Shown in pieces: positions 33,474 to 42,834 of a stretch of DNA of 64,000 nucleotides. The position numbers and the translations under genes were made by a program. The first letter of the stretch is position 1, and every line of letters begins with the position of its first letter. Source of the DNA: Actinoalloteichus hymeniacidonis (lineage in GTDB: Bacteria; Actinomycetota; Actinomycetes; Mycobacteriales; Pseudonocardiaceae); the NCBI RefSeq assembly GCF_014203365.1, contig NZ_JACHIS010000001.1, positions 3,410,001-3,474,000 on the forward strand, given 5' to 3'. The notes below the pieces were generated by a model, which was not told the origin of the DNA, searched no databases, and saw only the letters and a list, made by a program, of their open reading frames with translations.

Positions 33474-34133
33474 ATGAGTTCGGACAGTCCAGGCTCCATC
33501 GATCGCCGGGTGCGGGTACAGGGCAAGCCGGTCGACGGAGTCTTCCCCCGTCGCGCGCCCGAGGCCGAACGGGGCTCGGTGCGGCGCGTGACGGTGGTCG
33601 GCGAGGAGGTCCTGCACCGGCCCTGCCGGGACGTGGTGGATTTCGGCACGCCGGAGCTCGCGGCCCTGATCGACGACATGTTCGCGACGATGTACGTCGC
33701 GGAGGGCGTGGGGTTGGCAGCCAACCAGATCGGCGTCGACCTGCGGGTCTTCGTCTACGACATCCCCGATGGCGACGGTGTTCGCCACGTCGGTCATATC
33801 ATCAACCCTGTGCTGGACGAGATCCCCGCCGCGCAGCGCAGGTTGGAGGACGGGACCGAAGGCTGCCTGTCGGTACCCGGCCCCTATCTGACGGTGGCCC
33901 GACCGGATCACGCCATCGCCCGGGGTCAGGATATGCACGGCGAGCCACTGGTGCTGGAGGGCCGCGAATTCTTCGCGCGCTGCCTGCAGCACGAGACCGA
34001 CCATCTCAACGGCAGCCTCTACATCGACCGACTCTCCGCACGAGACCGCAAGACCGCGTTGCGCGAGATGAACGAGCGTCGCGACGAGGTCTTCGCCGCG
34101 CGCGCCGCCCGGGCGGCGGCGCTGAAGAGCTGA
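33474..34133 (+). CDS. def: Peptide deformylase
   Basis: A 219-residue metalloenzyme that removes the formyl group from nascent protein N-termini. All three motifs are intact: [10 protein letters not shown] (78-87), EGCLSVP (129-135, C131 a metal ligand) and HETDH (173-177, two histidine ligands and the catalytic glutamate). About 38 residues precede the usual start of the domain. ATG at 33474 fits the protein; a longer frame upstream runs through the twin operators and is not needed. It is divergent from the regulator of a drug exporter, which raises the possibility that it is a second deformylase under drug-linked control. Confidence 0.93.
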   Translation: MSSDSPGSIDRRVRVQGKPVDGVFPRRAPEAERGSVRRVTVVGEEVLHRPCRDVVDFGTPELAALIDDMFATMYVAEGVGLAANQIGVDLRVFVYDIPDGDGVRHVGHIINPVLDEIPAAQRRLEDGTEGCLSVPGPYLTVARPDHAIARGQDMHGEPLVLEGREFFARCLQHETDHLNGSLYIDRLSARDRKTALREMNERRDEVFAARAARAAALKS

Positions 34134-34231
34134 CGGGTTCGGCACACATTCGCCGAGGTGCGGCAGCCGCCGCAGCCAGGCCGGAATCCTGGGCGGCGGA
34201 CTTGCCTCGTCGGCGACCTAGCATTGGCGAC

Positions 34232-34891
34232 GTGCTCAAGATCCGTGATCTCCATTCGTGGCCGTCGACGGAGTCGGAGGCGGTCGCCATCCAACAGCGA
34301 CTGCGACCGCTGGTCCGAGTGGAGACACCCACCGCGACACCCCGCACGGCGGCGGGGCTCGACGTGGCCTATCGCGACGGCGATGCCCTGGTCGCGGTGG
34401 TGACGGTGCTCGACATCGCGACGCTGGCCGTGCTCGACAGCGTCGTGTTGCGGTCCACCACGACCTTCCCCTATGTGCCCGGGCTCTTCGCGTTCCGCGA
34501 GGCGCCCGCGTTGCTGCGGGCGCTGGAACGGTTGACGGTGCTGCCCGACGTCCTGCTGTGCGACGGTCAAGGCCTGGCCCATCCTCGGCGCTTCGGACTG
34601 GCCTGTCACCTGGGCGTGCTCACCGAGCTGCCGAGCATCGGCGTCGGCAAGACCCCCATGGGGCCGTTCGATGCGCCCGAGGACGTGCGTGGCGCGTGGA
34701 CACCGTTGGCCTTGGACAACGACGTGGTCGGCCGCGCGCTACGCACCCAGGCCGGCGTTAAACCGGTCTTCGTGTCCGTCGGCCATCGCTACGACCTCGA
34801 CGCGGCCTGCGCGTTGGTGCTGCGCTTGGCTCCCCGATACCGACTTCCCGAGACCACCCGCACCGCCGACCATCTGGGCCGGATCAACTGA
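34232..34891 (+). CDS. nfi: Endonuclease V
   Basis: A 219-residue deoxyinosine-specific endonuclease, which nicks DNA one nucleotide 3' of deaminated adenine for repair. The catalytic residues are at family positions: D44 in AGLDVAYRDG, E90 in PGLFAFREAP, D111 in LLCDGQGLAHPRRFG, and H117. The Y-V-P-G wedge (81-84) is intact, and GVGKTPM is present. The start is a GTG at 34232. Deformylase ends 98 bases upstream on the same strand. It converges on the citrate synthase gene. Confidence 0.92.
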   Translation: MLKIRDLHSWPSTESEAVAIQQRLRPLVRVETPTATPRTAAGLDVAYRDGDALVAVVTVLDIATLAVLDSVVLRSTTTFPYVPGLFAFREAPALLRALERLTVLPDVLLCDGQGLAHPRRFGLACHLGVLTELPSIGVGKTPMGPFDAPEDVRGAWTPLALDNDVVGRALRTQAGVKPVFVSVGHRYDLDAACALVLRLAPRYRLPETTRTADHLGRIN

Positions 34892-34923
34892 GGCGTGCGG
34901 GTTCCCAAGTCCGTACCCGGGTT

Positions 34924-34949
34924 GCCCGGGTGTCGTCAGCGACCCGGGC
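34924..34949. terminator. Hairpin at the nfi / citrate synthase junction
   Basis: GCCCGGGT (34924-34931) pairs perfectly with ACCCGGGC (34942-34949), loop 10 bases. It overlaps the last codons of the citrate synthase gene, so it could serve as a terminator for endonuclease V but is partly constrained by coding. Confidence 0.35.
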
Positions 34950-36135
34950 GCGGACCCGTGTACACCCCGACCGGACGGAATCGCATCGTCGGCTCCCGGT
35001 ACTCCTCGATCGCATGGGCCAGCCAGCCAGCCACCCTGGCCACGGCGAACACCGCCTCGCCCGCATCGGGACGCATGTCGTAGGCGTGCATCATCGCGGC
35101 CAGCGCCAGGTCGATGTTCGGGAACGCCGACTCGTCCTGACTCTGCAGGCGCTCGGCCACCTCGTCGATGGCACGCAGGGGCTCCTCGGCCTCGCCCGAC
35201 TCGCGCAACAGGTCCAGCAACAGATCGGCGCGCGGATCGCGTCGCTGGTAGACCCGGTGCCCGAAACCCGGCACCGTTCCGGAGGTGCGCAGTCGATCGG
35301 ACAGGGCCCCGACCGGATCGGACAGGGCCTCCCCGAGGAAGCGGTAGGCGAGGCTGCTGGCAGCGCCGTGCCGAGGCCCGTCCAGCGCACCGAGCCCGGC
35401 CGAGACCACGGCGTAGGGGTTCGCCCGGGTGTTCGCCGCGACCCTGGCGGCCACGGTGGAGACCGCGAGGTCGTGATCGGCCAGCAGGATCAGTACGGCG
35501 GTGAGCAGCCGGGGCCGCACCGGCCGGGACGTCAACACCGGCCAGACCCGCAGGGCGACGGTATCGCCCTGCGGCGCATGCGGGGCATGAGCGGCGGCCA
35601 ACACGCCGAGCAGCGTCTCCCCCGCACGCACCACCGACTCCGGACTCAACGCGAATCGCAACGGATCCAGGGCGCCCAGCGCGACGACTGCGACCCGTAG
35701 CCGGTCGGTGAGGCGGGCGGTCCTCGGTAGCACGGCGATGGCGCCGACGGCGGATTCCACTAGATCGGACGGGGCCGGGAACGGCGGCCGGTCACCGAGT
35801 TCACCGGTCCAGAGCAGGTGGGCCACCGACTCCACGGTGGTCGTGGTGGCCAGGTCCACCGCCCGATAGCCCCGGTAGTACAACTCGTCGTCGGTGATCA
35901 AGGTCAGTTCCGTTCGGATGCGCTCGATGGAACCCGATGATTGTCTGCCGTCGCGCCGACGCTCGGCCAGGCCCTCGACCTCGTCCTGCCGGAACACGCT
36001 GCCGCGACTGCCTCTGGTTCGAACACTGCGCAGCAGCCCTCTGCTGACGTAGGCGTAGACGGTCGCTTCCTTCACATCCAGCCGGTGAGCCACCTCGCCG
36101 GTCGTCAGGTACCGAGTGTCGCCGTCGGCAGTCAT
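34936..36135 (-). CDS. Citrate synthase with N-terminal DNA-binding domain
   Basis: A 399-residue fusion. Residues 8-60 (RYLTTGEVAHRLDVKEATVYAYVSRGLL) form an excisionase/MerR-like helix-turn-helix. The rest is a citrate or 2-methylcitrate synthase, with LITDDELYYRGYRAVDLA at the start of the domain, the first catalytic-region histidine in GPRHGAASSL, and the acetyl-CoA part GTVPGFGHRVYQRRDPRA. The ATG at 36135 is chosen because GGAGG lies six bases upstream; the ATG 18 bases earlier has no such site. It is divergent from a second citrate synthase, and repeats between them are natural targets for its HTH. Whether it is enzyme, regulator or both is unknown. Confidence 0.85.
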   Translation of the reverse strand: MTADGDTRYLTTGEVAHRLDVKEATVYAYVSRGLLRSVRTRGSRGSVFRQDEVEGLAERRRDGRQSSGSIERIRTELTLITDDELYYRGYRAVDLATTTTVESVAHLLWTGELGDRPPFPAPSDLVESAVGAIAVLPRTARLTDRLRVAVVALGALDPLRFALSPESVVRAGETLLGVLAAAHAPHAPQGDTVALRVWPVLTSRPVRPRLLTAVLILLADHDLAVSTVAARVAANTRANPYAVVSAGLGALDGPRHGAASSLAYRFLGEALSDPVGALSDRLRTSGTVPGFGHRVYQRRDPRADLLLDLLRESGEAEEPLRAIDEVAERLQSQDESAFPNIDLALAAMMHAYDMRPDAGEAVFAVARVAGWLAHAIEEYREPTMRFRPVGVYTGPRPGR

Positions 36136-36151
36136 GACCGTCCTCCGGTTC

Positions 36152-36200
36152 ATATTGACTGTATCAATATTGACAATACAACACTGTCACGTCGACAGTG
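36152..36200. promoter_or_regulatory. Operator cluster between two citrate synthase genes
   Basis: ATATTGA (36152-36158) pairs with TCAATAT (36164-36170) across five bases; TCAATATTGA at 36164-36173 is itself a perfect palindrome, so ATATTGA occurs as direct repeats 15 bp apart. CACTGTC (36182-36188) pairs with GACAGTG (36194-36200), again across five bases. All lie within the 86-base divergent gap. Confidence 0.65.
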
Positions 36201-36221
36201 ACGGCACCATAAGGAGGACTC

Positions 36222-37391
36222 ATGGAGACCACAGTGGACGGACCGATAGAGGTTCCAGCAGGCTTGCGCAACGTCATCGTCACGACGACCGAGGTCGGCG
36301 ATGTACGGGGTTCCCAGGGCTTCTACCACTATCGGCAGTACTCGGCGATCGACCTGGCCCGGACGAGATCGTTCGAAGAGGTCTGGTTCCTGTTGATCGA
36401 AGGACGGCTGCCCGACTCCGCAGAGCTCGCGGATTTCGTGGCGGAGTTGACGACGCTGCGTGCCCTGCCCGAGGAGCTGACGAATCTGCTCCCCACGATC
36501 GCCGCTGCGGGGGCGAAGTTCGACCCGATGTCCGGGCTACGGACGGCGTTGTCGGTGTTGGGCACAGCCCGTGATCTGCTTCCGTTGTGGGACAGCGAGC
36601 CCACGCAACGCCGAGCTGACGCGCTGCTCATCTGTGCCGCGACCCCGACGATCCTCGCGGCTCTGCACCGGCTCCGCGCCGGGTTGGAGCCGGTCGAGCC
36701 TCGCGCGGACCTGTCCTGTGCGGCCAACTGGCTGTGGATGATCACCGGCTCCGAGTCCGCCCCGGCCCACGCCCGCGCGGTGGAGAGCTATCTCATCGCC
36801 ACCATCGACCACGGTTTCAACGCCTCCACCTTCACCGCCAGAGTCGTCGCCTCCACCGGAGCCGATGTCGCGTCGGCGGTCACCGCGGCGATCGGTTCCT
36901 TCAGTGGCCCGTTGCACGGTGGGGCCCCGGACCGGGCGTTGGACTCCCTCGATGAGATCGGCGCTCCCGACCGCATCGACCCCTGGGTCCGGGCCCAGGT
37001 GGAGTCCGGCGGTCGCATCATGGGGTTCGGCCATCCCGTCTATCGCACAGCGGACCCGAGGGCCGTTCTACTTCGAACGATCGCCGAGGAGCTGGGCGGC
37101 GACCTCGTCGAGTTCGCCACCACCGTGGAGCGCAGGGTCGTCGAGATCCTCGCGGAGTTGAAACCGGGCCGCGAGCTGCACGCCAATGTGGAGTTCTACG
37201 CCGGAGTGGTGATGGAGCTCTGCGGCATCCCCCGCAGGATGTTCACCCCCACCTTCGCCACCAGCCGCGTCGTCGGTTGGACCGCCAACATCCTGGAACA
37301 GGCGGCGGGCGGACGGCTGATCCGTCCTTCGGCGCGCTATGTCGGCCCGCCCGCACCTGCACCGGTACCCGTTCGTCGACTCCCTGTTTGA
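36222..37391 (+). CDS. Citrate synthase / 2-methylcitrate synthase
   Basis: A 389-residue citrate synthase-type enzyme that condenses oxaloacetate with acetyl- or propionyl-CoA. It starts M-E-T-T-V-D-G with AAGGAGGA upstream. Conserved parts are GSQGFYHYRQYSAIDLA, the catalytic-region histidine in FSGPLHGGAPDRALD, the second histidine in IMGFGHPVYRTADPRA, and a late VEFYAGVVMELCGIPRRMFTPTFA. It lacks the HTH found in its divergent partner. With no prpB/prpD or aconitase genes in the window, citrate versus methylcitrate cannot be settled. Confidence 0.9.
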   Translation: METTVDGPIEVPAGLRNVIVTTTEVGDVRGSQGFYHYRQYSAIDLARTRSFEEVWFLLIEGRLPDSAELADFVAELTTLRALPEELTNLLPTIAAAGAKFDPMSGLRTALSVLGTARDLLPLWDSEPTQRRADALLICAATPTILAALHRLRAGLEPVEPRADLSCAANWLWMITGSESAPAHARAVESYLIATIDHGFNASTFTARVVASTGADVASAVTAAIGSFSGPLHGGAPDRALDSLDEIGAPDRIDPWVRAQVESGGRIMGFGHPVYRTADPRAVLLRTIAEELGGDLVEFATTVERRVVEILAELKPGRELHANVEFYAGVVMELCGIPRRMFTPTFATSRVVGWTANILEQAAGGRLIRPSARYVGPPAPAPVPVRRLPV

Positions 37392-37449
37392 ACCGCGCCG
37401 CAGCCGGGCGGCGACCTTCGCCGTTCGGCCTTGTGGAACAACAATCTCG

Positions 37450-37463
37450 GACAACTGGTTGTC
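37450..37463. promoter_or_regulatory. Inverted repeat before the LLM oxidoreductase
   Basis: GACAAC-TG-GTTGTC is a 6-bp inverted repeat 7 bases upstream of the oxidoreductase ATG, preceded by a related ACAACAA tract. A repressor site is possible. Confidence 0.35.
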
Positions 37464-37469
37464 AGCGGT

Positions 37470-38276
37470 ATGACCCTCGACATCGGCGTGATGTTGCCTG
37501 CCTCCGTTCCTGGCCCCGACCACCCCGGACTCGGCGATATCCGGGACAGCGCCCGGTTCGCCGAGGACGTCGGCCTCGATTCGATCTGGAGCACCGACCA
37601 CCTCATCGCGAGCGCGCCGATCCTGGAAAGCAATGTCGTTCTCGCCACCGCCGCCGCGGTCACCGAACGCATCACGATCGGCTTCGGCGTGCTGCTGTTG
37701 GCATTGCGGCCGGTCGCCTGGACGGCGAAGCAGATCAGTACCCTGCAACATGTCTCGGGCAATCGAGTCGTGCTCGGGGTGGGGACCGGCAACCCCGCGC
37801 ACGGCGATGCGGGCTGGCGCGAAACCGGGGTGTCCTTCGCGGACCGAGGACGCCTCACCGACGAGGCGCTGCGGGTACTGCCCGGCCTGGTCACCGGTGC
37901 GGCGAGCACGTTGCCGGACGGGCAGGCGGTACAGCTGGCCCCAGGTGCCCCCATGCCGCCCGTGCTGGTCGCGGCCAACAACAGACGGGCGCTACGCCGG
38001 GCAGCCGAGTTCGGCGACGGTTGGATCTCCATCGGAATGTCAGCGGCTGCGGTCCGCGCCGAACTCGCGGTGCTGCGCGATCTCGCCGCCGAGCACGGCA
38101 GGCCAGCGCCCGATGCGGCCGTCGTCGGTCCCGAGGTGAGCGCCGAACCCGCCCGGGCCGCTGCCGACCTGGCCGCCTACGCCGAAGCGGGCGTCAAGCG
38201 GGTGATCCTCGCTCCGACCGGCGCGGGCTGGCAGCGCGACTACGAATTCGCCTCGGCGGTCCGCGCCGCGCTCTGA
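37470..38276 (+). CDS. LLM-class flavin-dependent oxidoreductase
   Basis: A 268-residue luciferase-like monooxygenase fold protein. It starts TLDIGVMLPASVPG, contains SIWSTDHLIASAPILES, ITIGFGVLLLALRPVAWTAKQISTLQHVSGNRVVLGVGTGN and a C-terminal PVLVAANNRRALRRAAEFGDGW, the standard F420/FMN-binding barrel pattern. Members use F420 or FMN for redox of many small molecules, so the substrate is not predictable. It converges on the HAD phosphatase gene with only 11 bases between the stops. Confidence 0.87.
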   Translation: MTLDIGVMLPASVPGPDHPGLGDIRDSARFAEDVGLDSIWSTDHLIASAPILESNVVLATAAAVTERITIGFGVLLLALRPVAWTAKQISTLQHVSGNRVVLGVGTGNPAHGDAGWRETGVSFADRGRLTDEALRVLPGLVTGAASTLPDGQAVQLAPGAPMPPVLVAANNRRALRRAAEFGDGWISIGMSAAAVRAELAVLRDLAAEHGRPAPDAAVVGPEVSAEPARAAADLAAYAEAGVKRVILAPTGAGWQRDYEFASAVRAAL

Positions 38277-38287
38277 GCCGAAAGCTC

Positions 38288-39130
38288 CTACTCGACCGTC
38301 CGGGTCTCGGCCTGCCGCGGCGCCAGCAGGCCGATCAAGAACGCGAGGTCGACGCCGACCAGTGAGGACCGCAGAATTCGGCGTTCCCCCGGCTCGACGG
38401 GCACCTCGCAGGGCACCGCGAGCACCGTGGCCCCGGCAGCCGCCGCCGAGGCCACGCCGACCGGCGAGTCCTCGATGGCGACGGTGTCCGCCGGGTCGAC
38501 GCCCAGTGCCTCGGCGGCCTGCAGGTACGGGGCGGGGTGCGGCTTGTTGTGCGGCACCTCGTCGCCGAACACGGCCACGTCGAAGAGATCGGCGCCGATC
38601 GTCTCCAGGGCGACCTCGCCGATCGACCGGATGGTCGAGGTCACCAGTGCCATCGGGACGCCGGCAGCGCGGACGGCGTGCAGGGCTTCCTGCGCGCCGG
38701 GGCGCCAGATCAGGTCGGTGCGGAACAGCTCGGTGGTGAGTTCGGCGACCCTGGCACCCGCCGCCGCCACCGACTCCTCGGTCACGGCCAGGCCGAGGTC
38801 GGCGAGCAGGATCCCCATGCTGTTGCTCATATTCGAACCGACCATCGATGCCCTGGCCTCGGCGCTGATCGCCCCGCCCAACTCGGCGGCGGTCTGCTCC
38901 AGCGCGATCGCCCACAGCTTCTCCGAGTCGAGCAGGGTGCCGTCCATGTCCCAGAGAACGGCGGCCAGCCGAGCCGTTCCCGCCGCCGAGGCCCCGAGTG
39001 AGGACTGGTCGAGGGTCTGCTCGACGACCACGGGTTCCGCAATGGTGAGCCCGGCCGCCGCCGAGGCGGTGGCCTCCGAGGTCTCGGCGGCGGTGGACTC
39101 GTTTCGGCCGTCCGTCGTGAACGGTCGCAT
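38288..39130 (-). CDS. HAD-superfamily phosphatase
   Basis: A 280-residue HAD hydrolase. After a 55-residue Ala-rich tail, the core starts AAVLWDMDGTLLDSE with the nucleophile and acid-base aspartates. Motif II is ALVTSTIRS, motif III is HNKPHPAPYLQAAEALGV with the lysine, and motif IV is AIEDSPVGVASAAAAG. It belongs with beta-phosphoglucomutase or sugar-phosphate phosphatases of subfamily IA. The ATG at 39130 is preferred over the adjacent GTG at 39133; GAGGAG lies upstream. It follows metH by 90 bases on the same strand, a neighbour often seen near actinobacterial metH. Confidence 0.86.
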   Translation of the reverse strand: MRPFTTDGRNESTAAETSEATASAAAGLTIAEPVVVEQTLDQSSLGASAAGTARLAAVLWDMDGTLLDSEKLWAIALEQTAAELGGAISAEARASMVGSNMSNSMGILLADLGLAVTEESVAAAGARVAELTTELFRTDLIWRPGAQEALHAVRAAGVPMALVTSTIRSIGEVALETIGADLFDVAVFGDEVPHNKPHPAPYLQAAEALGVDPADTVAIEDSPVGVASAAAAGATVLAVPCEVPVEPGERRILRSSLVGVDLAFLIGLLAPRQAETRTVE

Positions 39131-39190
39131 CACTGAGAACTCCTCGAATCGGTCGGAACTTCGGTCGATCCCGACGTCGGTTGGCTACCG

Positions 39191-39212
39191 GCCCCGGCCT
39201 CGGCACCGGGGC
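39191..39212. terminator. Hairpin after metH
   Basis: GCCCCGG (39191-39197) pairs perfectly with CCGGGGC (39206-39212). It lies eight bases past the metH stop on the minus strand, ahead of the HAD gene. Confidence 0.5.
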
Positions 39213-39220
39213 GGGCTCGA

Positions 39221-42200
39221 TCAGGTGTTGAAGTAGGTCGCTTCCGGGTGGTGGGTGACGATGGCGTCGGTGGACTGCTCGGGATGCAGCTGGAACTCCT
39301 CCGACAGTTTCACCCCGACCCGTTCCGCTTCGAGCAGCTCGACGATCTTGGCCCGATCCTCCAGGTTCGGGCAGGCACCGTAGCCGAGCGAGAAGCGAGC
39401 GCCCCGGTAGGCCAACCGGAAGTACTCCTCGACCTCCGCCGGATCCTCGTCGGCGATCGAACCGCCGGTGGAGAAGTGCAACTCCTCGCGGACCCGCCGA
39501 TGCCAGTACTCCGCGAGCGCCTCGGTGAGCTGCACGCTCAGGCCGTGCACCTCCAGGTAGTCGCGGTAGGCGTCGGCGGCGAACAACTCGGCGGCGAAGT
39601 CCGCGATCGGCTGGCCCATCGTGACCAGGGTCAGCGGCAGGACGTCGACCACGCCCTCGGTCACAGCCATGTCCCTCGGCCGGAAATAGTCGGCGAGACA
39701 GAGCCGTCGATCCTTGGCCTGCCGGGGGAAGGTGAAGCGGAATCGCTCGGCGGCGTCGGGTCGTGGCTCGGTCAACACCACCACCGAATCCCCGTCGGCG
39801 ACGCAGGGGAAGTAGCCGTAGACCACCGCAGCGTGGGCGAGGATGCCCTCCGTGGACAGGCGGTCGAGCCATTCCCGCAGGCGGGGACGGCCCTCGGTCT
39901 CCACGAGTTCCTCGTAGCTGGGACCGTTGCCGCCCTTGGAGCCCCGCAGCCCCCACTGTCCGAGGAACGTGGCCCGCTCATCGAGCATCGCCGCGTACCC
40001 GGCCAGTGGAATGCCCTTGACCACCCGGCTGCCCCAGAACGGCGGGGTGGGCACGGGGACGTCGGTGGCGGTCTCCGATCGTGCGGGCTGCACGACGTCG
40101 GCGTCCTCGGCGGCGGCCTTGGCCTTGCGTTCCTCCGCGATCCGACGCGATCGTTCGTGTCGGGCCCGCCGTTCGGCGATCTTCGCCTCCTCCTCGGGAT
40201 CGGCGATCACCAGGCCACCGCGCTTCCTGGTCATGATGCGGTCCATCAACCGCAGGCCCTCGAAGGCGTCCCTGGCATAGCTGACATGACCGTTGAAGAC
40301 CTCGGCGAGGTCGTTCTCCACATAGGATCGGGTCAGCGCCGCGCCGCCGAGCAGCACCGGCCAACGCTCCCCGACACCCCTGGTCATCATCTCCAGGAGG
40401 TTCTCCTTCATGATCACCGTCGACTTCACCAGCAGCCCGGACATGCCGATGACATCGACCCGGTGCTGCTCGGCGGCATCGAGGATCGCGTTGATGGGCT
40501 GCTTGATCCCGAGGTTGACCACCTGGTAGCCGTTGTTGGACAGGATGATGTCCACCAGGTTCTTGCCGATGTCGTGCACATCGCCCTTGACGGTGGCGAG
40601 CACGATACGACCCTTGCCCTCGGAGTCGCTCTTCTCCATGTGCGGTTCGAGGTAGGCCACGGCGGTCTTCATCACCTCGGCGGACTGCAGCACGAACGGC
40701 AGCTGCATCTGGCCGGAGCCGAACAACTCGCCCACGGTCTTCATCCCGGCGAGCAGGGTCTCGTTGATGATCTCCAGCGCCGGACGCTCCAGCAGCGCCG
40801 CCTCCAGATCCACCTCCAGGCCCTTGCGCTCGCCGTCGACGATGCGCCGCTGGAGCCGGTCGAACAACGGCAGCGCGGCCAGTTCCTCGGCGCGGGAGGC
40901 ACGGGCCGAGGACGCGGTGGCGCCCTCGAAGAGCTGCATCAACCGCTGCAACGGGTCGTAGCCCTCCCGTCTGCGGTCGTAGACCAGGTCCAGCGCGATC
41001 TCGCGGTGCTCGTCGGGGATTCGCGCCATGGGCAGGATCTTGGACGCGTGCACGATGGCGGTGTCCAGACCCGCCTCGACGCATTCGTGCAGGAAGACCG
41101 AGTTCAGCACCTGTCGCGCCGCGGCGTTGAGCCCGAAGGAGATGTTGGAGATGCCCAAGGTGGTCTGCACGGCCGGGTAGCGCCGTTTGAGTTCGCGGAT
41201 GGCCTCGATCGTCTCGATGCCGTCCCGGCGGACCTCTTCCTGACCGGTGGAGATCGGGAAGGTGAGGCAGTCGACGATGACGTCCTCGGTGCGGACGCCC
41301 CAGTTCTCCCGCAGGTCCTCCAGGATCCGGGTCGCGATGCGGACCTTGCCCTCCGCCGTGCGAGCCTGACCCTCCTCGTCGATGCACATCACCACGACGG
41401 CGGCGCCGTGCTCGGCGACGAGTTCCATCGTGCGGTGGAACCGCGAGGTCGGCCCGGTACCGTCCTCGTAGTTCACCGAGTTGACGACGCAGCGCCCACC
41501 GAGACGTTCCAGCCCGGCGCGCAGCACCTCCGGTTCGGTGGAGTCGAGCATGATCGGCAGGGTGGACGCCGTCGCAAGCCTGCCTGCGAGTTCGCTCATG
41601 TCCGCAGCGCCGTCGCGACCCACGTAGTCGACGCAGAGGTCCAGCAGGTGCGCGCCCTCCCTGGTCTGGGCCCGGCCGATCTCGACGCAGTCTTCGAAGC
41701 GCCCTTCGAGCATCGCCTCCCGGAACGCCTTCGATCCGTTGGCGTTGGTGCGTTCGGCGACCATCAGGACGCTGGCGTCCTGGCGGAAGGGCACGGACTG
41801 GTAGAGCGAGGCGACGCCCGCCTCCGGCCGGGGCGTCCGGGGCGCCGGGGTCAGGCCTGCGACCGCGTCGACCACGGCGGAGATGTGGGCACCGGTCGTC
41901 CCGCAGCAACCGCCCACCAGGCCGACGCCGAACTCGGTGACGAATCCGGAGAGCGCCTCGGCCAGTTCCTCGGGCCCCAGCGGATACTCGGCGCCGTTGG
42001 GCCCCAGCTGGGGCAGCCCGGCGTTGGGCATCACCGACAGCGGGATCCTGGCGTTCTGGGAGAGCTGCCGGAGGTGTTCGCTCATCTCGGCGGGTCCGGT
42101 GGCGCAGTTCAAGCCGATGAGATCGATGCCCAGTGGTTCGAGCGCGACCAGGGCGGCGGTGATCTCGCTGCCCAGCAGCATGGTGCCGGTGGTCTCGACC

Positions 42201-42784
42201 GTCACCTGCGCGATCACCGGGACGATGCGACCCTCCTCGCCCATCGCCCGCTTGGCCCCCAGGATCGCGGCCTTGGTCTGCAGCAGGTCCTGGCAGGTCT
42301 CCACCAGGATGGCGTCCGCGCCCCCGGAGACCAGTCCCCGGACCTGTTCGGTGTAGGCGTCGCGCAGGGTCGCGTAGGTGGTGTGTCCGAGCGTGGGCAG
42401 CTTGGTCCCCGGCCCGACGGAGCCCAGCACGAACCGAGGACGCTCCGGCGTGGTGAATTCGTCGGCAACCTCCCTGGCCAATGCGGCACCGAGATGCGAT
42501 AGTTCGCGAATTCGGTCGGCAATGTCGTAATCAGCCAGATTGGATAGATTGGCGCCGAAGGTATTGGTTTCGACGGCGTCGGCTCCTGCTTCGAGATAAC
42601 CTCGATGCACGGAGCGGACGACGTCCGGGCGGGTGACATTCAGGATTTCGTTACAGCCTTCGAGACCCGCGAAATCATCGAGCGTCAACGGCCAGGATTG
42701 CAGCATCGTCCCCATCGCCCCATCGGCCACGAGGACCCGGTGGGCAAGGGCGTCCAGAAACGGCGACGTGACACGATCCGACAT
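39221..42784 (-). CDS. metH: Cobalamin-dependent methionine synthase
   Basis: A 1187-residue enzyme that transfers the methyl group of 5-methyltetrahydrofolate to homocysteine through cobalamin. Domains in order: homocysteine-binding barrel (AVLVADGAMGTMLQ start; zinc cysteines in GGCCGTTGAH near residue 293), pterin-binding barrel (LMVAERTNANGSKAFREA, VDYVGRDGAADM), helical cap, cobalamin-binding domain with DVHDIGKN near residue 735 (the axial histidine), and the C-terminal reactivation domain (RFSLGYGACPNLEDR). All four modules are present and no frame break is seen. It lies 50 bases from the divergent PAC2 gene, too close to hold a cobalamin riboswitch. Confidence 0.97.
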   Translation of the reverse strand: MSDRVTSPFLDALAHRVLVADGAMGTMLQSWPLTLDDFAGLEGCNEILNVTRPDVVRSVHRGYLEAGADAVETNTFGANLSNLADYDIADRIRELSHLGAALAREVADEFTTPERPRFVLGSVGPGTKLPTLGHTTYATLRDAYTEQVRGLVSGGADAILVETCQDLLQTKAAILGAKRAMGEEGRIVPVIAQVTVETTGTMLLGSEITAALVALEPLGIDLIGLNCATGPAEMSEHLRQLSQNARIPLSVMPNAGLPQLGPNGAEYPLGPEELAEALSGFVTEFGVGLVGGCCGTTGAHISAVVDAVAGLTPAPRTPRPEAGVASLYQSVPFRQDASVLMVAERTNANGSKAFREAMLEGRFEDCVEIGRAQTREGAHLLDLCVDYVGRDGAADMSELAGRLATASTLPIMLDSTEPEVLRAGLERLGGRCVVNSVNYEDGTGPTSRFHRTMELVAEHGAAVVVMCIDEEGQARTAEGKVRIATRILEDLRENWGVRTEDVIVDCLTFPISTGQEEVRRDGIETIEAIRELKRRYPAVQTTLGISNISFGLNAAARQVLNSVFLHECVEAGLDTAIVHASKILPMARIPDEHREIALDLVYDRRREGYDPLQRLMQLFEGATASSARASRAEELAALPLFDRLQRRIVDGERKGLEVDLEAALLERPALEIINETLLAGMKTVGELFGSGQMQLPFVLQSAEVMKTAVAYLEPHMEKSDSEGKGRIVLATVKGDVHDIGKNLVDIILSNNGYQVVNLGIKQPINAILDAAEQHRVDVIGMSGLLVKSTVIMKENLLEMMTRGVGERWPVLLGGAALTRSYVENDLAEVFNGHVSYARDAFEGLRLMDRIMTRKRGGLVIADPEEEAKIAERRARHERSRRIAEERKAKAAAEDADVVQPARSETATDVPVPTPPFWGSRVVKGIPLAGYAAMLDERATFLGQWGLRGSKGGNGPSYEELVETEGRPRLREWLDRLSTEGILAHAAVVYGYFPCVADGDSVVVLTEPRPDAAERFRFTFPRQAKDRRLCLADYFRPRDMAVTEGVVDVLPLTLVTMGQPIADFAAELFAADAYRDYLEVHGLSVQLTEALAEYWHRRVREELHFSTGGSIADEDPAEVEEYFRLAYRGARFSLGYGACPNLEDRAKIVELLEAERVGVKLSEEFQLHPEQSTDAIVTHHPEATYFNT

Positions 42785-42834
42785 GCGCCCAGCCTACGGT
42801 CTTACTCGTCGTGCCAGGGTCGTAGTCTTGACGA

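Noticed and set aside
39248-42502. A 1084-residue open frame on the plus strand
   Set aside because: It lies entirely antisense to metH, whose domains and motifs are intact. Long antisense frames are normal in GC-rich genes because stop codons are rare there, and its composition (H, Q, R, D rich) matches no family.
42785-42834. Possible cobalamin riboswitch before metH
   Set aside because: Only 50 bases separate metH from the divergent PAC2 gene, far too short for a riboswitch of about 200 bases, and no B12-box motif is visible.
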